The position numbers and the translations under genes are program-made. This document shows, in pieces, positions 1 to 12,900 of a stretch of DNA of 64,000 nt (position 1 is the stretch's first letter; each line of letters starts with the position of its first letter). Origin of the DNA: Heliocidaris tuberculata (taxonomy: Eukaryota > Echinodermata > Echinoidea > Camarodonta > Echinometridae). The DNA is taken from positions 73,110,890 through 73,174,889 of the forward strand of contig CM046832.1 in assembly GCA_025618425.1 (NCBI GenBank), given 5' to 3'. The notes beneath the pieces are model-generated. The model was given only the letters and a program-made list of their open reading frames with translations. It was not told the origin of the DNA and did not search any database.

Positions 1-154
1 GGTAATCTAGCAAATTTAAGAAAATAAAATCTTGCTTAGAGCAATTTGGTTGTCTGTTTTTGACTACTGTAACAGTGAATGTTTGACACAGTCCCACATG
101 AGCAAGGGCCTTTGAGTGATCTGAAGATAACCTTGTAGAGCACTTATAGTGGCA

Positions 155-2625
155 AATGACAAAATACTACTGTATTTTCTATCTCATGTACTAAATGTAT
201 GGGGGGAAAATAAGATAAATATTTCAAATACTTCTTTTCAAATTTAGCTCTTAAAAATCTCACTCTTACCTTAAATGGCCATTAGGAAGAACTTCTGATA
301 TTTTTCAGCAAAATCCAAAGTCAAAATCATGTCCAAAAGCAAAGTTTTCATGTTGTTTCCATTCCGCCAATGTTTTAGACTAAACTCGGCCAATAAAATT
401 TTGTCCTCTAAGAAACTTGGTTTTGCACGCACACATCGATCTCTATGATCGCACACACAGAAAATCGGGACTTTTACATGTGCGCGATAGGGACTGAATT
501 TTTAAAGACCAAATTTTTTTTGGGGGGGAGATGTCAGCGCTCACGGTGATCAGGAAATGTACACAATGACTTGCGATACCGCGTTTCACCAGAACTGACG
601 GTAAATTATCTTTTCCAACATCCGTGAGTTAAATTTATTGTATTTCATGTATATGTTGGTGTCGGTATTTGTAAATTAAATGCCGATTTTGAGTGAATGT
701 TGGTGACTTTGTGCAGTGGTGTTTGAAAGTGTTAAGGTATATGACTGTCCAAAAGTATACACAATTACACATGAAGTATAGTAATGCTGCTATGTGTGGT
801 CTTCATGATCATTTTTTTTTTTAACATCGAACGTTAGAGCCAACTCACACGTAGCGACTTTTCTAACCTCGGTATGTACCAAACGCAAGTGTCATGAGCA
901 TACACTACCATTGAGTCGTATATGACTCCAACAAAGTCCTAACTTTCTAAGTTGAGGACTTGTTACCCCTGTCCCCATTGATAGTTTGGGGAGGAAAAAT
1001 ATTATGCAAGTTAGACTTACTGTTTACTCAGATGAAATTTTCACCGCATTTCCTGAAATTTTATGGAATGATTGTTGATAAGCCCTTTCGGAGTCTTCTT
1101 AGTGATCGTACAGACAATGAAACGTTGTTTACCTTCTCGATCATTTGTTAATAATTAGTCTTACATTCATTCTCTGTAATAAAACTGCTACATTTAAGTA
1201 TCATATTTTCAGAATGAAAAGAAATAAAAACCCTTATTCCATTTGTCATATCATGTATAATTTTCACTGTTGTTATTTTTATCATTTTGATAAGCAATAC
1301 TACTTCTTTCCTCTCGCTTGTATACTGGCAGCAAGTATAAGGAGCTGAATGCAGGGACTAGCAAAAGCAAGATGTGCATGCGTCATCCTTACATACACAA
1401 CATACATGCAGCGCGCGCGGGCACCTTCATTCGTTCCCCAGCTGCGATATGTTCCTGCCTCTAGGCTATTCTGTGGAAAGTGAGGATGAATCAATGCTTT
1501 GAATGTAATTTTCAATTATTTTCTTACTTTTGAATGATATTTTGTCAATATATTTTCATGTGTGTGTAGACAGGGTGTGTGAAGTTGCATGTGTATCCAA
1601 TCGACATGTAATTTTGGTGGATATTATGGTTACAGACATAAAGCGTGCTAGTTGTCAAGCTTTTGCATTGACCCGCTAGCACTGCTTGTGTGAGCCCAGT
1701 CATAGGGACCAAGCCAAGACTGTGTCACGAATTCACTGCTTCACTCATTTAAAAAGTAAAACAGACAGCAAAATTGCTCTAAGCAAGATTTAATTTACAT
1801 AAATTTGTTAGATTACCTGATTTAGGGACTCTTTAACAGTGTTAAACATGTTAAACTCTTACTAGACCAGCCTACAAATTTGGAGTTTCAGAGGTGAAAA
1901 CATTTATGAATGATCTAGACTGGACATATCCCCTCTGATACACACAAAATCTCTTGAAGCCTATTCAGCAATTAAAGCCACACATAGCGACTTTTCTATA
2001 CTTTGTATTTACACACTCTGACAGGCATACATGTACACCTCAACACTTTCAAACACCGCTGCACAAACGTCACCAACATGTCCATGAAATACAATAAATT
2101 CAACTCACCAATGTTGGAAAAGATGATTCCGAAAATAAAATCCGTAATTTACTGTCAGTTCTGGTGAAGAGGTATGTCAGAGTCATTGTGTATATTTCTT
2201 GGTTGCCGCGAGCTCTAAATCTCGGAAAATAAATCTGGTCATCAAAAATTTGGTCCCTATCACGCACACGTAAAAGTCCCAATTTTCCGTGTGCACAATC
2301 GTAGAGATCTATTTGCGCGCGATACCAAGTTTCTTTGTGGACACAAATTTTAGTTTAGTCTAACCATCGACCAAATAAGAATAACATGCGATGACGGAAA
2401 AAATCGGCGGGGATTTCTTCGGTTTTGGACATGATTTTGACTTTGGATTTTGCTGGAAATATTGGAAGTTCTTCCTAACAGCCATATAAGGTAAGATTGA
2501 GATTTTTTAGAGCTGAATTTGAAAGGAAGTACTTTAAATATTTATCTTATTTTTTCACTCTTACATTTAGTACACGCGATAGAAAATATGTAGTATTATT
2601 GGCATTGTTCGTTCTTAGTGGTCAA
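155..2625. repeat. Long interrupted inverted repeat upstream of gene 1
   Basis: The stretch from about 155 to 745 is matched in reverse complement by about 2041-2620, with substitutions and indels. Clear anchors are ACTAAATGTA and AAGATAAATATTT on the left with their complements near 2555-2580, and CAAAGTCAAAATCATGTCC at 316-334 with its complement near 2428-2446. A second pair joins 10-60 with about 1755-1815, and 835-905 recurs in direct orientation at about 1975-2030. The arrangement looks like a degraded foldback element or two head-to-head copies of one repeat. No coding remnant was recognised inside. Confidence 0.65.
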
Positions 2626-3259
2626 CATGACCACTATTACTTTAATAGTGTGAATTAAAGCTATGTTGGCCTTGGAGTACAAGCTTATCTGGATAAGCTT
2701 GTACATGTTATAAGTGGTTAGAGCCAGGTTTTTTGTTTTGTGTGTGTGTGTATGCAGTATGCACAGGCACGTACATACATGTACATTGTAGATTAGTCTA
2801 ATCAGCTGCCAATTGCGTATGTGACCGTGCCTAGTGCCTATGTATTCAGCTTACACACACATTATAATTTAAGCGTAAATTATAAGTAGACTTAGATCTA
2901 GTCCAGATTTGCAAATGTTTTGAACAGTCTAGAAATTGTATTATCTTTGACTAATTTCTACAAAATAGTGTGCTATAAATATGTTCGTTTCCACTTCCTC
3001 AAATGGGCAAGTAGATTGTAAAATTGCTTGCCAACGACCAAGCACCCTATTTGCTTGCCCCATTTTTATATTGTTTAAATTGTGTAGTTTACAAACACTG
3101 TTGGTTATATCATTTTCCCTAATATAGATTATGTTTCGTTTGAAAATTGATGGTAGGTGATATATGAATTTGGTTACCCATCTGGTAGTTTTGATTACAC
3201 TATGAAGTCAGGCAAGTTGGTCTGTAGCACCCTACAGACTTCTTATGCATTTGTCACTG

Positions 3260-3671
3260 TTAACCCTGTCATGACAGGAATTATTTAAGGGCTAAACTGA
3301 TCACATTTTGTTCTTCAAATTGGCAACAATTTTTTTTTTTTTAATGCTACATGGTTCTGATAAAATGAAATGTCTTTGAAAACAACAAACATGGTTACAA
3401 ACTTTGTCAAAAAGTTGAAAATGTTGACAATTTTGACGAAAAACAATGATTTGAACCTCTTAATGTGTTTTAATTTAAGGATTTTAAGGTTTATTCTCCT
3501 GTTTAAAATTCCTGGCATCAAAGGCAATATGTTCATGCAACAAAAATGGACATACTGTGTGCAGAAATTTTTGCTCTTTCTACTCATGCATCTGGTATAT
3601 TTTTTAGGGCTCTGAATCAAAAGTTATTGAGCCAAACCACAAAATCTGGTCAATTGTCTCAAAAGGGTTAA
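3260..3671. mobile_element. TTAA-flanked MITE, copy A
   Basis: The element is bounded by TTAACCCT at the left and AGGGTTAA at the right, so TTAA is the target duplication, as in piggyBac-like or Kolobok-like non-autonomous elements. The interior is AT-rich without a credible coding sequence. The same element lies in the opposite orientation at 44363-44778, sharing blocks such as GGCATCAAA and CAATTGTCTC-like ends. Confidence 0.7.
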
Positions 3672-3919
3672 CTATACATGTATGTTTGAAAAAGGGTGAT
3701 GGCTACCATGATAATCTACCAATATCAGTTATCTCTTATTGAATGTCATGTTTTATGTGAAATAGTAAACATTCTTGTGCATTTTACTCAAAAAATTAAA
3801 GACAATTTTAAAACTTGCATGTGCACAGCGATTGAATTACATACATCACAAATGGTATTTTGATTATAGAGAAGCATATATCTGTAATCCTGTCATTGTA
3901 TTATTTTGATCCAATGCAG

Positions 3920-6900
3920 ACTGTAGACTCCTTACTGGTCACTTTGGCCAGCATGGGATTTGACTTAGATCGTGGTCAGGCAGCAATACAGGCAGGCAAA
4001 CTCACCGTACATGAAGCTGTTGAATGGTAAGAATATGCATGTAAAATGGAATCGAGTGCATGAGAGAAAAAAGAGCTAACTCATTTTTGGCCAAAGTGAG
4101 TACGACCCAGCATTTGCACTAGCATACGGCATGCTGTTGTCTCTTATGTGTGAAAGAAGGATGCTACTGTTTTTTCTTAGTAGTCTTTCTAAGGGAACAA
4201 ATCCCGGAATGCATAAAAGAAAAACCCAGGCTTATCAAAGATTTAATTTTTTTGATTCTTACAACAAAAAAAAAACTTTTTTGCTGGACTTAGGCCCTCC
4301 TTCCTCTCATTTATTCAAGTATGTGAATGGCATGCATATCTTCTAGATTTTATTAATGTCTAGTTGCTAGTATGAAATGGGAGTACTGTATTCTTTAACC
4401 TGATTCAACAGTATTTGAATAGTAATTGTAAGGTCAATATTCATGACATCCATCATAGCATTTGAGATTTATTCATCCAAGTAGGCTTTGGAGCAAGAAA
4501 AATGACAAGACAAACATTATTTATAAGCATAAATGATACAAAATGTTTCTATATTTGAATGCAAGTTTCTGCTGTTACCTGCATCCACCTGTAAAATATT
4601 ATTTTGTGAAAATTTGACAAATAAAAAACGATTTCACCTAGGATGATAAGGAGTCCATCAACTCATATTTCATCACTATATTAGGATACACAATATTACT
4701 GCTGCACAATAAATGCCAAAATTGCTGAAAGTAACTGCTATTGCTGGAAGACTTGATTAAGTGACTTTTCAACAATTTATTTTGGTTTCTAAAAATGAAA
4801 AGGAAATGCTTCTTTGTTCCTTCCTCCCTCATGTTATATGAACATCCAGTGATACATCAAGGCTCCAAATATGACCTCTGTTGTACAAGGAAATACCAAA
4901 TTGTATGAGTGGTGTGCGAGAGCGTAGTGCATTAGTGCATGTATTTCATGAAGACAAGCTATGAAAATACTTGTATATGGAATTCTTCTTTCAGGTTGTT
5001 GCAAGGTGGAGACAAAAAACAAGAGATTTCAATGAGACCGACACCTACACTCTCCCTTCGACCATCATCACAAGTAATTGTATTCTGAACTGCAGTGAAG
5101 CATGAAAGTGTGAATCATTAAACATTTCAAAATGTGTTCTTAAGTAATTTAGTAACATGAAATTCAGTTTAATGGAATAACAGTGAAGTAGTTTTTTTTA
5201 AGCATCTACCCAATCTGAGTAATTTAGTTCATTCTAATCTATATATAAAGAATTTCCAGATTTTTATTCAGTTTGAACATACTTTTTTATCAGAACTGTC
5301 CTAGGTCTCAATATCATACTGTGTTCATTCTTTATGTTTGTAATCATCTGTAAAAGCTTCTGAACATATGCAGGTTGGAACATATTATCATATACGAAGG
5401 GAAATTCAGATGTCAGTCATTTTGGTAAAAAATGTAATGATTGAAATGTAGTTGAACTTTTTTAATGTTCATTTAGAAACACACACAAAAAAAAAGGATT
5501 ATCTAACTCAATTTGGACTGGGCATGATTGTTTTCTGCCAATGTGTCACTTAACACATATATACGTTTGATTCTTTTCATTATGTAGGAAGAACAATCAT
5601 CAAGTGCTAGCACCCAACACCAGAATTATCTCCCTTTCAGTATGCCACCAACTGTCCCTTCCCCTTCTGCTCACGCTGTTCCATCTGTTGAGCAGACTCC
5701 TTCTGGAAGTAGCGAGTCAGATAAGGTTGTCAGTAGATTCTCTTTGACAGACAGAAAGAGGGAAGATAAAGACCGATGGGAGCGAGAGCAGAGGGAACAA
5801 CTTTCCGCAAAATACAAGGAAGAAAGAATGAGAAAGAAGAAGGTGACATATATTATGGATGTGATGATAGAGACACGTGTAGGCCTACTTGTGCTTTATG
5901 CTTTATTCTGTCAGAGGACAATACGATATCCACAATGATTCTGTGTTTGCTATGAACATACAACCTTATCTTAGCAAACTGAACTCCTCATTTAACTAGT
6001 CTATAAATTGACTAAGCTCAATTAATTAGTTAAAGATCACATTACATTTCCACAGACTTCATAACATGCAAATTACATTTTAAAAGGCTCACAAAATTTA
6101 AAGACTTTTGATTTTGGATGTTATTAATTCTTAATGTTGTGACATACTTTGAATCGTATTTGTGATGTTGGGGTTTTGAGAGCTTGCTAAGTCATCATTG
6201 TTTGATATAGGGAGAAAGATATTATTTTAACTTTTAACCCCATTTATGAACCATTGGAAACATTATTTTTGTTAAAGATAGAAGTAAGTGATTGAGTCCT
6301 GACAGATTATGAACCATTTATTAATGAAAAAACCACTTGAAAGAGATATGTTCTCTTTAAATTCAGGCTCATGACAAAGTTCTGAAAGAGATTGAAGATG
6401 ACCGCAAAGCTAAACAACTCAAGACACCATCGCAGACATCACCAACTAGCCCTACCATTCCAGGGTCACGTTCAGTGATATCATCAGAGGTGAAAGACAC
6501 ATCAGCAACAGTCTCAAAACGTTCTGAGACTCAGTCTGATAGCTCACAAGGTGTGCTTTCCAAGAATGAAGAAGCAAGAGACGCAGCTAAAGAGAGAGCT
6601 AAAACTGCTCCCAATCCCCCAGTGATCTGCACTCTACAGGTACCACAGTTTCCGTAGGATTGCTGTTTTTGATGCAGTGGTCAAGTTTATTTTCGTAGCC
6701 AACATTGCCTATTCTATAACGAGACAGTCTCTCCTCCTCTACAGTATCATGCCTGATACAATAATGATGGTGATGATGGTGATGGTGATGATCATCATGG
6801 TGATCATGGTCTGTTGCTGATGATAATGATGATTTATTGTAACTGACTGCTAATTGTCCTGAGCTTTATTGAATTTATTTAACATTATAAAATGTGTGAT

Positions 6901-9900
6901 AGAATGGATTATTTATATAAATTGTGTTTTGAATGCAAGTACATATGATCATTGTGTTCTGTATATGATTTCACATGAGCTTTTGAAATGATCCCCAGTT
7001 TTTGCAATATAATTATATACTAGGGTGGGAATAAGTACCGGTGCAAAATATTACCAATATGTTGTATTTTACATAGATTAGATAGAGTGTATGCTGAGTT
7101 GCCAGTTTATGAGATTGTGAATCATTTCCTTGACAGATCCGTCTTCCATCTGGTCAACATATGAGGGAGACATTCTCCTCTAGTTCCTCATTGAATGAGG
7201 TTATCAGCAAGATCAAAGAGCTGTGCTCTTCTCTAGGTGACAATGTAGAACTGATGCAGGTATGTACAGTGGAGCATTTACCAGAAATTAGTGGAAAATA
7301 CTACGCAACATTGTATAGAGATGTAGATATTTCATGTGCACATCCAAACTAAATGCCAGGTAAATCAACACTTCGTATATCACAGATCCATAGGAGGAAA
7401 ATCTGGCATTTATTTTAAGGAAAGTCAATAGATTATATATATCCTTATTATGATTATATTAGAGTTGAACCAATGATCAAATTTATTTTTTGATAGCACA
7501 CCATATCCCTGCAACAAAAAAAGTTGCAGAACCAAGGTGACATACATATTTTGTGTTATTTCTTTTTATTGAGGTTCATGACATGCATATAATTTTCTCT
7601 CTCCGTTCAATTCAGCCATTTCCAAGAAAGGTATTTTCTGCTGAGGAGCTGACAAGATCTCTTCATGACTTAGGCCTAACACCGAGTGGAAGTCTGGTTG
7701 TCAGGGCTGCTAGTCCCTCACAAGGTAAGTTTTTGCTTCCTAAGTCTGGTTGTCAGGGCTGCTAGTCCCTCACAAGGTTAGTTTGTGCTTCCTATATCAT
7801 CCACTGAAAGCTGATAATATATTCCCTTTAACATGAGATTATCATCCGTCTGGCTCTAAGCCATTGATATAGAGTAAAGGATGGTGTTTTCGGCCGGTAG
7901 TAGAATTCGACTGGTATGACGTATGCATGGCAAAAATCACTTTAATATGCATAGCATGAGAGCATATCACATATCACACAGATACAATACATACCAAAGT
8001 CACAGGGGAACCCATTTGCTATAAAAAAAAAATATCCATAAATATCACATTTTAGCGATGTAATTGGTGGTCCCGCTACCCCCTAATCTGAAAATTCTTG
8101 TGTCTCTCGCGTGTCCGTAAGGAAAATGGGTTGCAAAACTGAGCTGTATTTCAAGACATTTTCAGTTTTAGATCGGGATTTTTCGTATGTCGCAAGCTCA
8201 ATAGTGTCCAATCGCATGTTGCAGTCAAAGATAGTCGGTGCGTGAGACGACACGTGATATCTCTGTTAGTCTTGAAATTTCAGTTCTGATACCGCAGGAG
8301 CAGTTTTCGGCCGGGTTTTATGCGGGGGAGCTCCGGTGTTGGACGCCGGCTCGGGCCGCTGGGACTTTTTATCAGCGGACAAACGCACGGTGTGCACGCG
8401 CGCTCCCTATTGACTTTGTACATGCGGCCGAAATCTGATCTGCTAGGCTGAAAACTGCCTCCGAAACAGGGTAAATGAAATGAATATTACCATGGCAATT
8501 GATGATTTTCTTCCAGGATTTTTTTTTGGTTAAAATAGTAACAATATTTGCTCTCATGATTTGAGTAAGAAGTGAAAATAAATATGAAGTAAAGAGTTAA
8601 AAAATAGGATTTTGTCTTAAGTGGCCGAATTCTCCCCCCCCCCCTTACTCTATATATGTATTTGATCTGTATATAATACATGTGATATAATTCATTTTGT
8701 ATCTAATATCTTCAGCATTAGCATTGACTGATAATTACAAATAATGATAGTTGTTGGTGGGATTAGTGATTTGAAATATGTTTCAAACATATTTGAGGAT
8801 TTTTATTTTGGAATGCCATTTGATCTCTGTAAAAGTGATTGGACCCACCATAAGAATAATTGCAGTAAACCATTTGCTCATTCCTCATCATTACAGCTCA
8901 GGCACCAAGTTTGCCTTTGGAACTCAACACTGGCCAACCATCATCTGGAAGGTTACCTGGTTTCAGGTCTGGTGGAAGGATTGAACCCATGCCCCCTCTT
9001 CCTCCACAGCATATGCAACCACAGGTCCACCGATGGGGGCGGGGCCATACCGTGGGAGATGCGATGGAGGAGGGGCAGGCAGAGGAAGAGGCTGGTGAAG
9101 AAGAGGGTGAGATGGAGAGGGCAGGAGGAGAGGTTGCTATGGAAGAAGAGGAGACAGAAGAAAACAGAAGATTCTACGACAGAAACGATGGAGAAGAGAG
9201 AATGGCAGTAGATGAGGCTGGGTTAGGACTAGGAGCTCAGCAGGAGGAAGAGGAAGATGAGGAGGAGATGATGGGTGATGATAGGGGTGTTGTTGATATG
9301 TGGGGGCAGGCAGTTCCTCCAGAGCTGCAATACATGGCTGGTCTAGGAGATGTTAGGCCAGGAGGACAAGGTTAGTATGCATTCTATTTGATGTATTCTT
9401 GTTTACCAATCACATACCATATTATTGTGCATAAAGCATTGAGTGTAGTCTTTGAAATCTCCAAATTAGCTACCTGATAAAGATGGATGTGACTCAGTTT
9501 GTGTCCTTGTGGTAGGCTACGTAATAAAATTAATTAGAAAAAAAAATATGAATACATGTACATTCTAAATCTTATTACTTGGACAACTATAATATGGTCA
9601 TTTTCATGGCATTCATATGGTCATTTACATAGTTGAACTTGAACTTGAAAGTCATTTATCCAGTAACAATAACAAGCACATAAAAGATATACTAATTTAG
9701 ATACAACAGGCCTCGGGCCACTCTGTCTCATGAGGTAGAAGATGTCTGACAGTATATGAGCAGCTAGAAGAAAAATCCCTGATATAATGACACAGAAAGT
9801 AGTGCTATCAAAATTTTGACATGTTGTTGCAATTGCAAATTCCCCTCCTGTTTCATCATATAAATGGTCAACCAAGTGTCAAAAGATGAGCAATTCCAGT

Positions 9901-12900
9901 GCATGCAGCACGAGGGAAGATACATATTGAAAGCTGTACCAGACACACAAATTATTACATTTTTACATGGATATCTGACCCGGGTGTTCATAGAGTGGTT
10001 GAATTAATCTTCCCAATGTTTTGCACCGTATATCTCAAACCCCTACATTGCAGCACATCAAGACATGTGAATAATGCCATCGAAACAACATTTCTTTTCT
10101 AGGTTATGGTCAACATGAATGGGGAGAAGGACGTCGCTTGAATACTGATGGGCCTGGGAGGTTTGATTATGGATTTGACCAAGCACAAGAAGAGGAAGGT
10201 GAAGGAGAAGAAGCAGCAGCCCCAAGTCCTGCTCGTATTGGTAATATTTTCACATAATATGTAATATTGATAATAGAAGCAGTGCAGAAGTAGTAGTAGT
10301 AGCAGTAGAAGCAGTTGTAGTCCATGTTTACAACCTCTGCATATGCAGTTCCAGAAGTGGGTGCGATTATTCTTTCACTGTGCAAAATGTTCTTTGTGCC
10401 CGACATTAGCAGCATCAAACTGGTCATGCTTGTGTTTCTACAGATTAAAGCAAATTTTCAGTTCTTGGGATGGATCTGCATTTTCAGAAAAAGTGACTTG
10501 AAATAGTTTTTAATTGGTTATCAAGCAGCAGATGTTTTTTGGACCAGTAGAATATAAAGAGACTATTAAAAGCTTTGCTGGAAATCACATGATTCAATGA
10601 AACCATGTGTTGTGTTGCTCCACTTGCATTCAGGATAAGTAACTTCATTCTCTTTGCTCATTACTCAAATTTTATACATTTTCAAGTAAAATTGTGTAGC
10701 AGATATCATTTATTTCTAGTATTGAACAGTTAAGTTAAAGATAAAGTTGAGTTCTGGTCAGGCGATTACATTGTGAAAGAAACTGTCTTAAAGCAATTGG
10801 GGAAGGTTGGTCATGTCTACAATAGAATTTGTGTATACTGTGAGACTTTGGAATCATTAAAATGACAAGAAATTGACCCAATCTTGTGGAAAGTCACATG
10901 CACTGCACACAGAAATGGGTATATGGGACTGCATACTCATGTGGCATGAACACTTCAGCTTTTTCTTGTCATACTTTGAATATGATGGCATTTGAGCAGC
11001 AATCCTTATCAGTGGACATTTCTACTATGATGTCCTTCCAAACTGACATAAAATGAATGAGAAAGCTGTTTGTATCCATGCAGCTGCTGCAGCGTTGCAG
11101 AGGCTGGTCAATATTGCCCCAGCCCCTCCCAGCCAGACATCCCCACCCACTGAGAGACCCATCCCAACCCTACTAGATATGTGTGTCAAGTGTACATCCA
11201 AGCGTCTGGAGGGCCCTCAGGGAGGGCTCAGCAGACTGGAAGCTGTGCCACCCACTGTGGCAGAGAGGCTGCTGACAGAACTGAAGAAGTCTGGACATCT
11301 CAGACCAAAGACATTGATGATGTTTATTCCTTGGTAAGGAAAATATAAGATTTAAGCTTGCTGTACACTCATTGCAGGAGTAGCATTAATTGCTGCCACC
11401 TCATTTTCATTCAAATGAAAATGTAAAGGCAGCTAGATGTCTGATAAATGCTATCATAAAATCACCTGCTGATAATTTGCAATTTGAAGATTTTACATAG
11501 TAACAAACTTTTACCAAGGATTTCCAGTTAATGCCCTATTTTCTAATGTTATTTACAATAATCATTTTGATTTATTTTTAAATTTTAGTATTGTGGGTAT
11601 CTTTCATTACATTTTTAAAGTCTACCTTTGTTTGTCTAAATGCCAGCTATAGGCTTTTGAGGTATAGAATGTGAGGCTCATTGTTCATGTCCTCAAAGCA
11701 AGAGTATTAAAAGAATATCATTCATTTTGTCAACTGATACCAGAACTATTGTAAGGACAGAAACTTTTGTGGCATGTCATTTTCTGCAAATTGTTAATGA
11801 CGGCTGGTTTTATGATCTGGAAATTTCACGAATTGCAAGAATTCTGTGTCATTTTATTTATTTTGTGTCATGAAAATTTTGTGAATCTGGACAACATGCA
11901 AAATTTTAAATACATCCCTATCATTTGAATTTCCATTGCTACAGCCACTTGCAACGTCTTGCCTTGGACTGCTACAAGTACACAACAAATGAGCTACTTC
12001 AGACAGTCAGACCTCATGTCAACCTTTCTTCTCTCAATCTGGCCTCATGCCCGCTTATCACAGATCAGGGTCTGCAACACCTTACAAGTATGTATCTCAA
12101 GCTGGAGCTATTACAGTTTCATGTTGTATGTGGATATTGTATGGTATATGGTATATGTACACTATGTTACACAAACTACTGACTTTTTTGAGGGGCATGG
12201 ACCAAACTATTGTCCTAGGGGGTCTTGAGACTACTATGCCTAGGGGTAAAGTCAGGAGGTGTGCATATAGTGCAGTTTTGAGATCTCTGAGGTACTTTAG
12301 TTTTACCATAACACCAAGATAATAAATCAACACTTGTTTCATATATTGTGTCCTATGTATAGATCTTTTCAAAAGAAGGAAAGTTTGACATAATGTGCCC
12401 ATCAGAATGCACTGAATTCAAGATTACTCTACTATTAGAGAAAGACGGAGGAAATGGTTAGGACATATACTATGACATGATGGCCTAATGATCAGAGTCA
12501 TAGAGGTTGTCTCCTTGGAAAGAAGTCAAAAGGAAGACCTTGCAAAGGCTTCTTTGATGATATCATTGCAGACTCTGGAGTAGTAGGGTATGGATATATG
12601 TGAAACAGATGGCTCAAAATCGTAGCAGTTGGAAAGACTTTTGCTCTAGAAGTTAATTGAGTCACTAAACCTGTCACTTGACAGACCACCATTGATGATT
12701 ATTACTTATCATAGAGTTTGTGTGTGTCTCCGTGTGCACATTTCTTAAGATTATTTATGCATATCTTGAAGCCTTACCTTGTACACAGAGTCACAAAGAC
12801 TATGCACTTGGTATAGATTTGGCTAATAGTCAAAATTATGACCACAGTTTTGACTAATTAAATGCCCAGTGTATCATTATGCAGTGTGTATATGTGCAAT

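Noticed and set aside
3315..3620. Open frames on both strands of the TTAA MITE
   Set aside because: The related copy at 44363-44778 does not preserve them; AT-rich chance frames.
5588..5938. Reading exon 3 of gene 1 through to the stop at 5938 as the gene end
   Set aside because: A good GTGACA donor after KKK (5842) joins in phase to exon 4; the read-through tail is intronic.
8238..8438. Open frame in the CpG-rich block of intron 6
   Set aside because: No splice sites that keep phase and no known domain; the openness follows from GC content.
8744..9211. Overlapping frame of 155 codons across exon 7
   Set aside because: It is a shadow of the acidic exon in another frame; the frame reading QAPSLPLELNTGQ keeps phase with both neighbouring exons.
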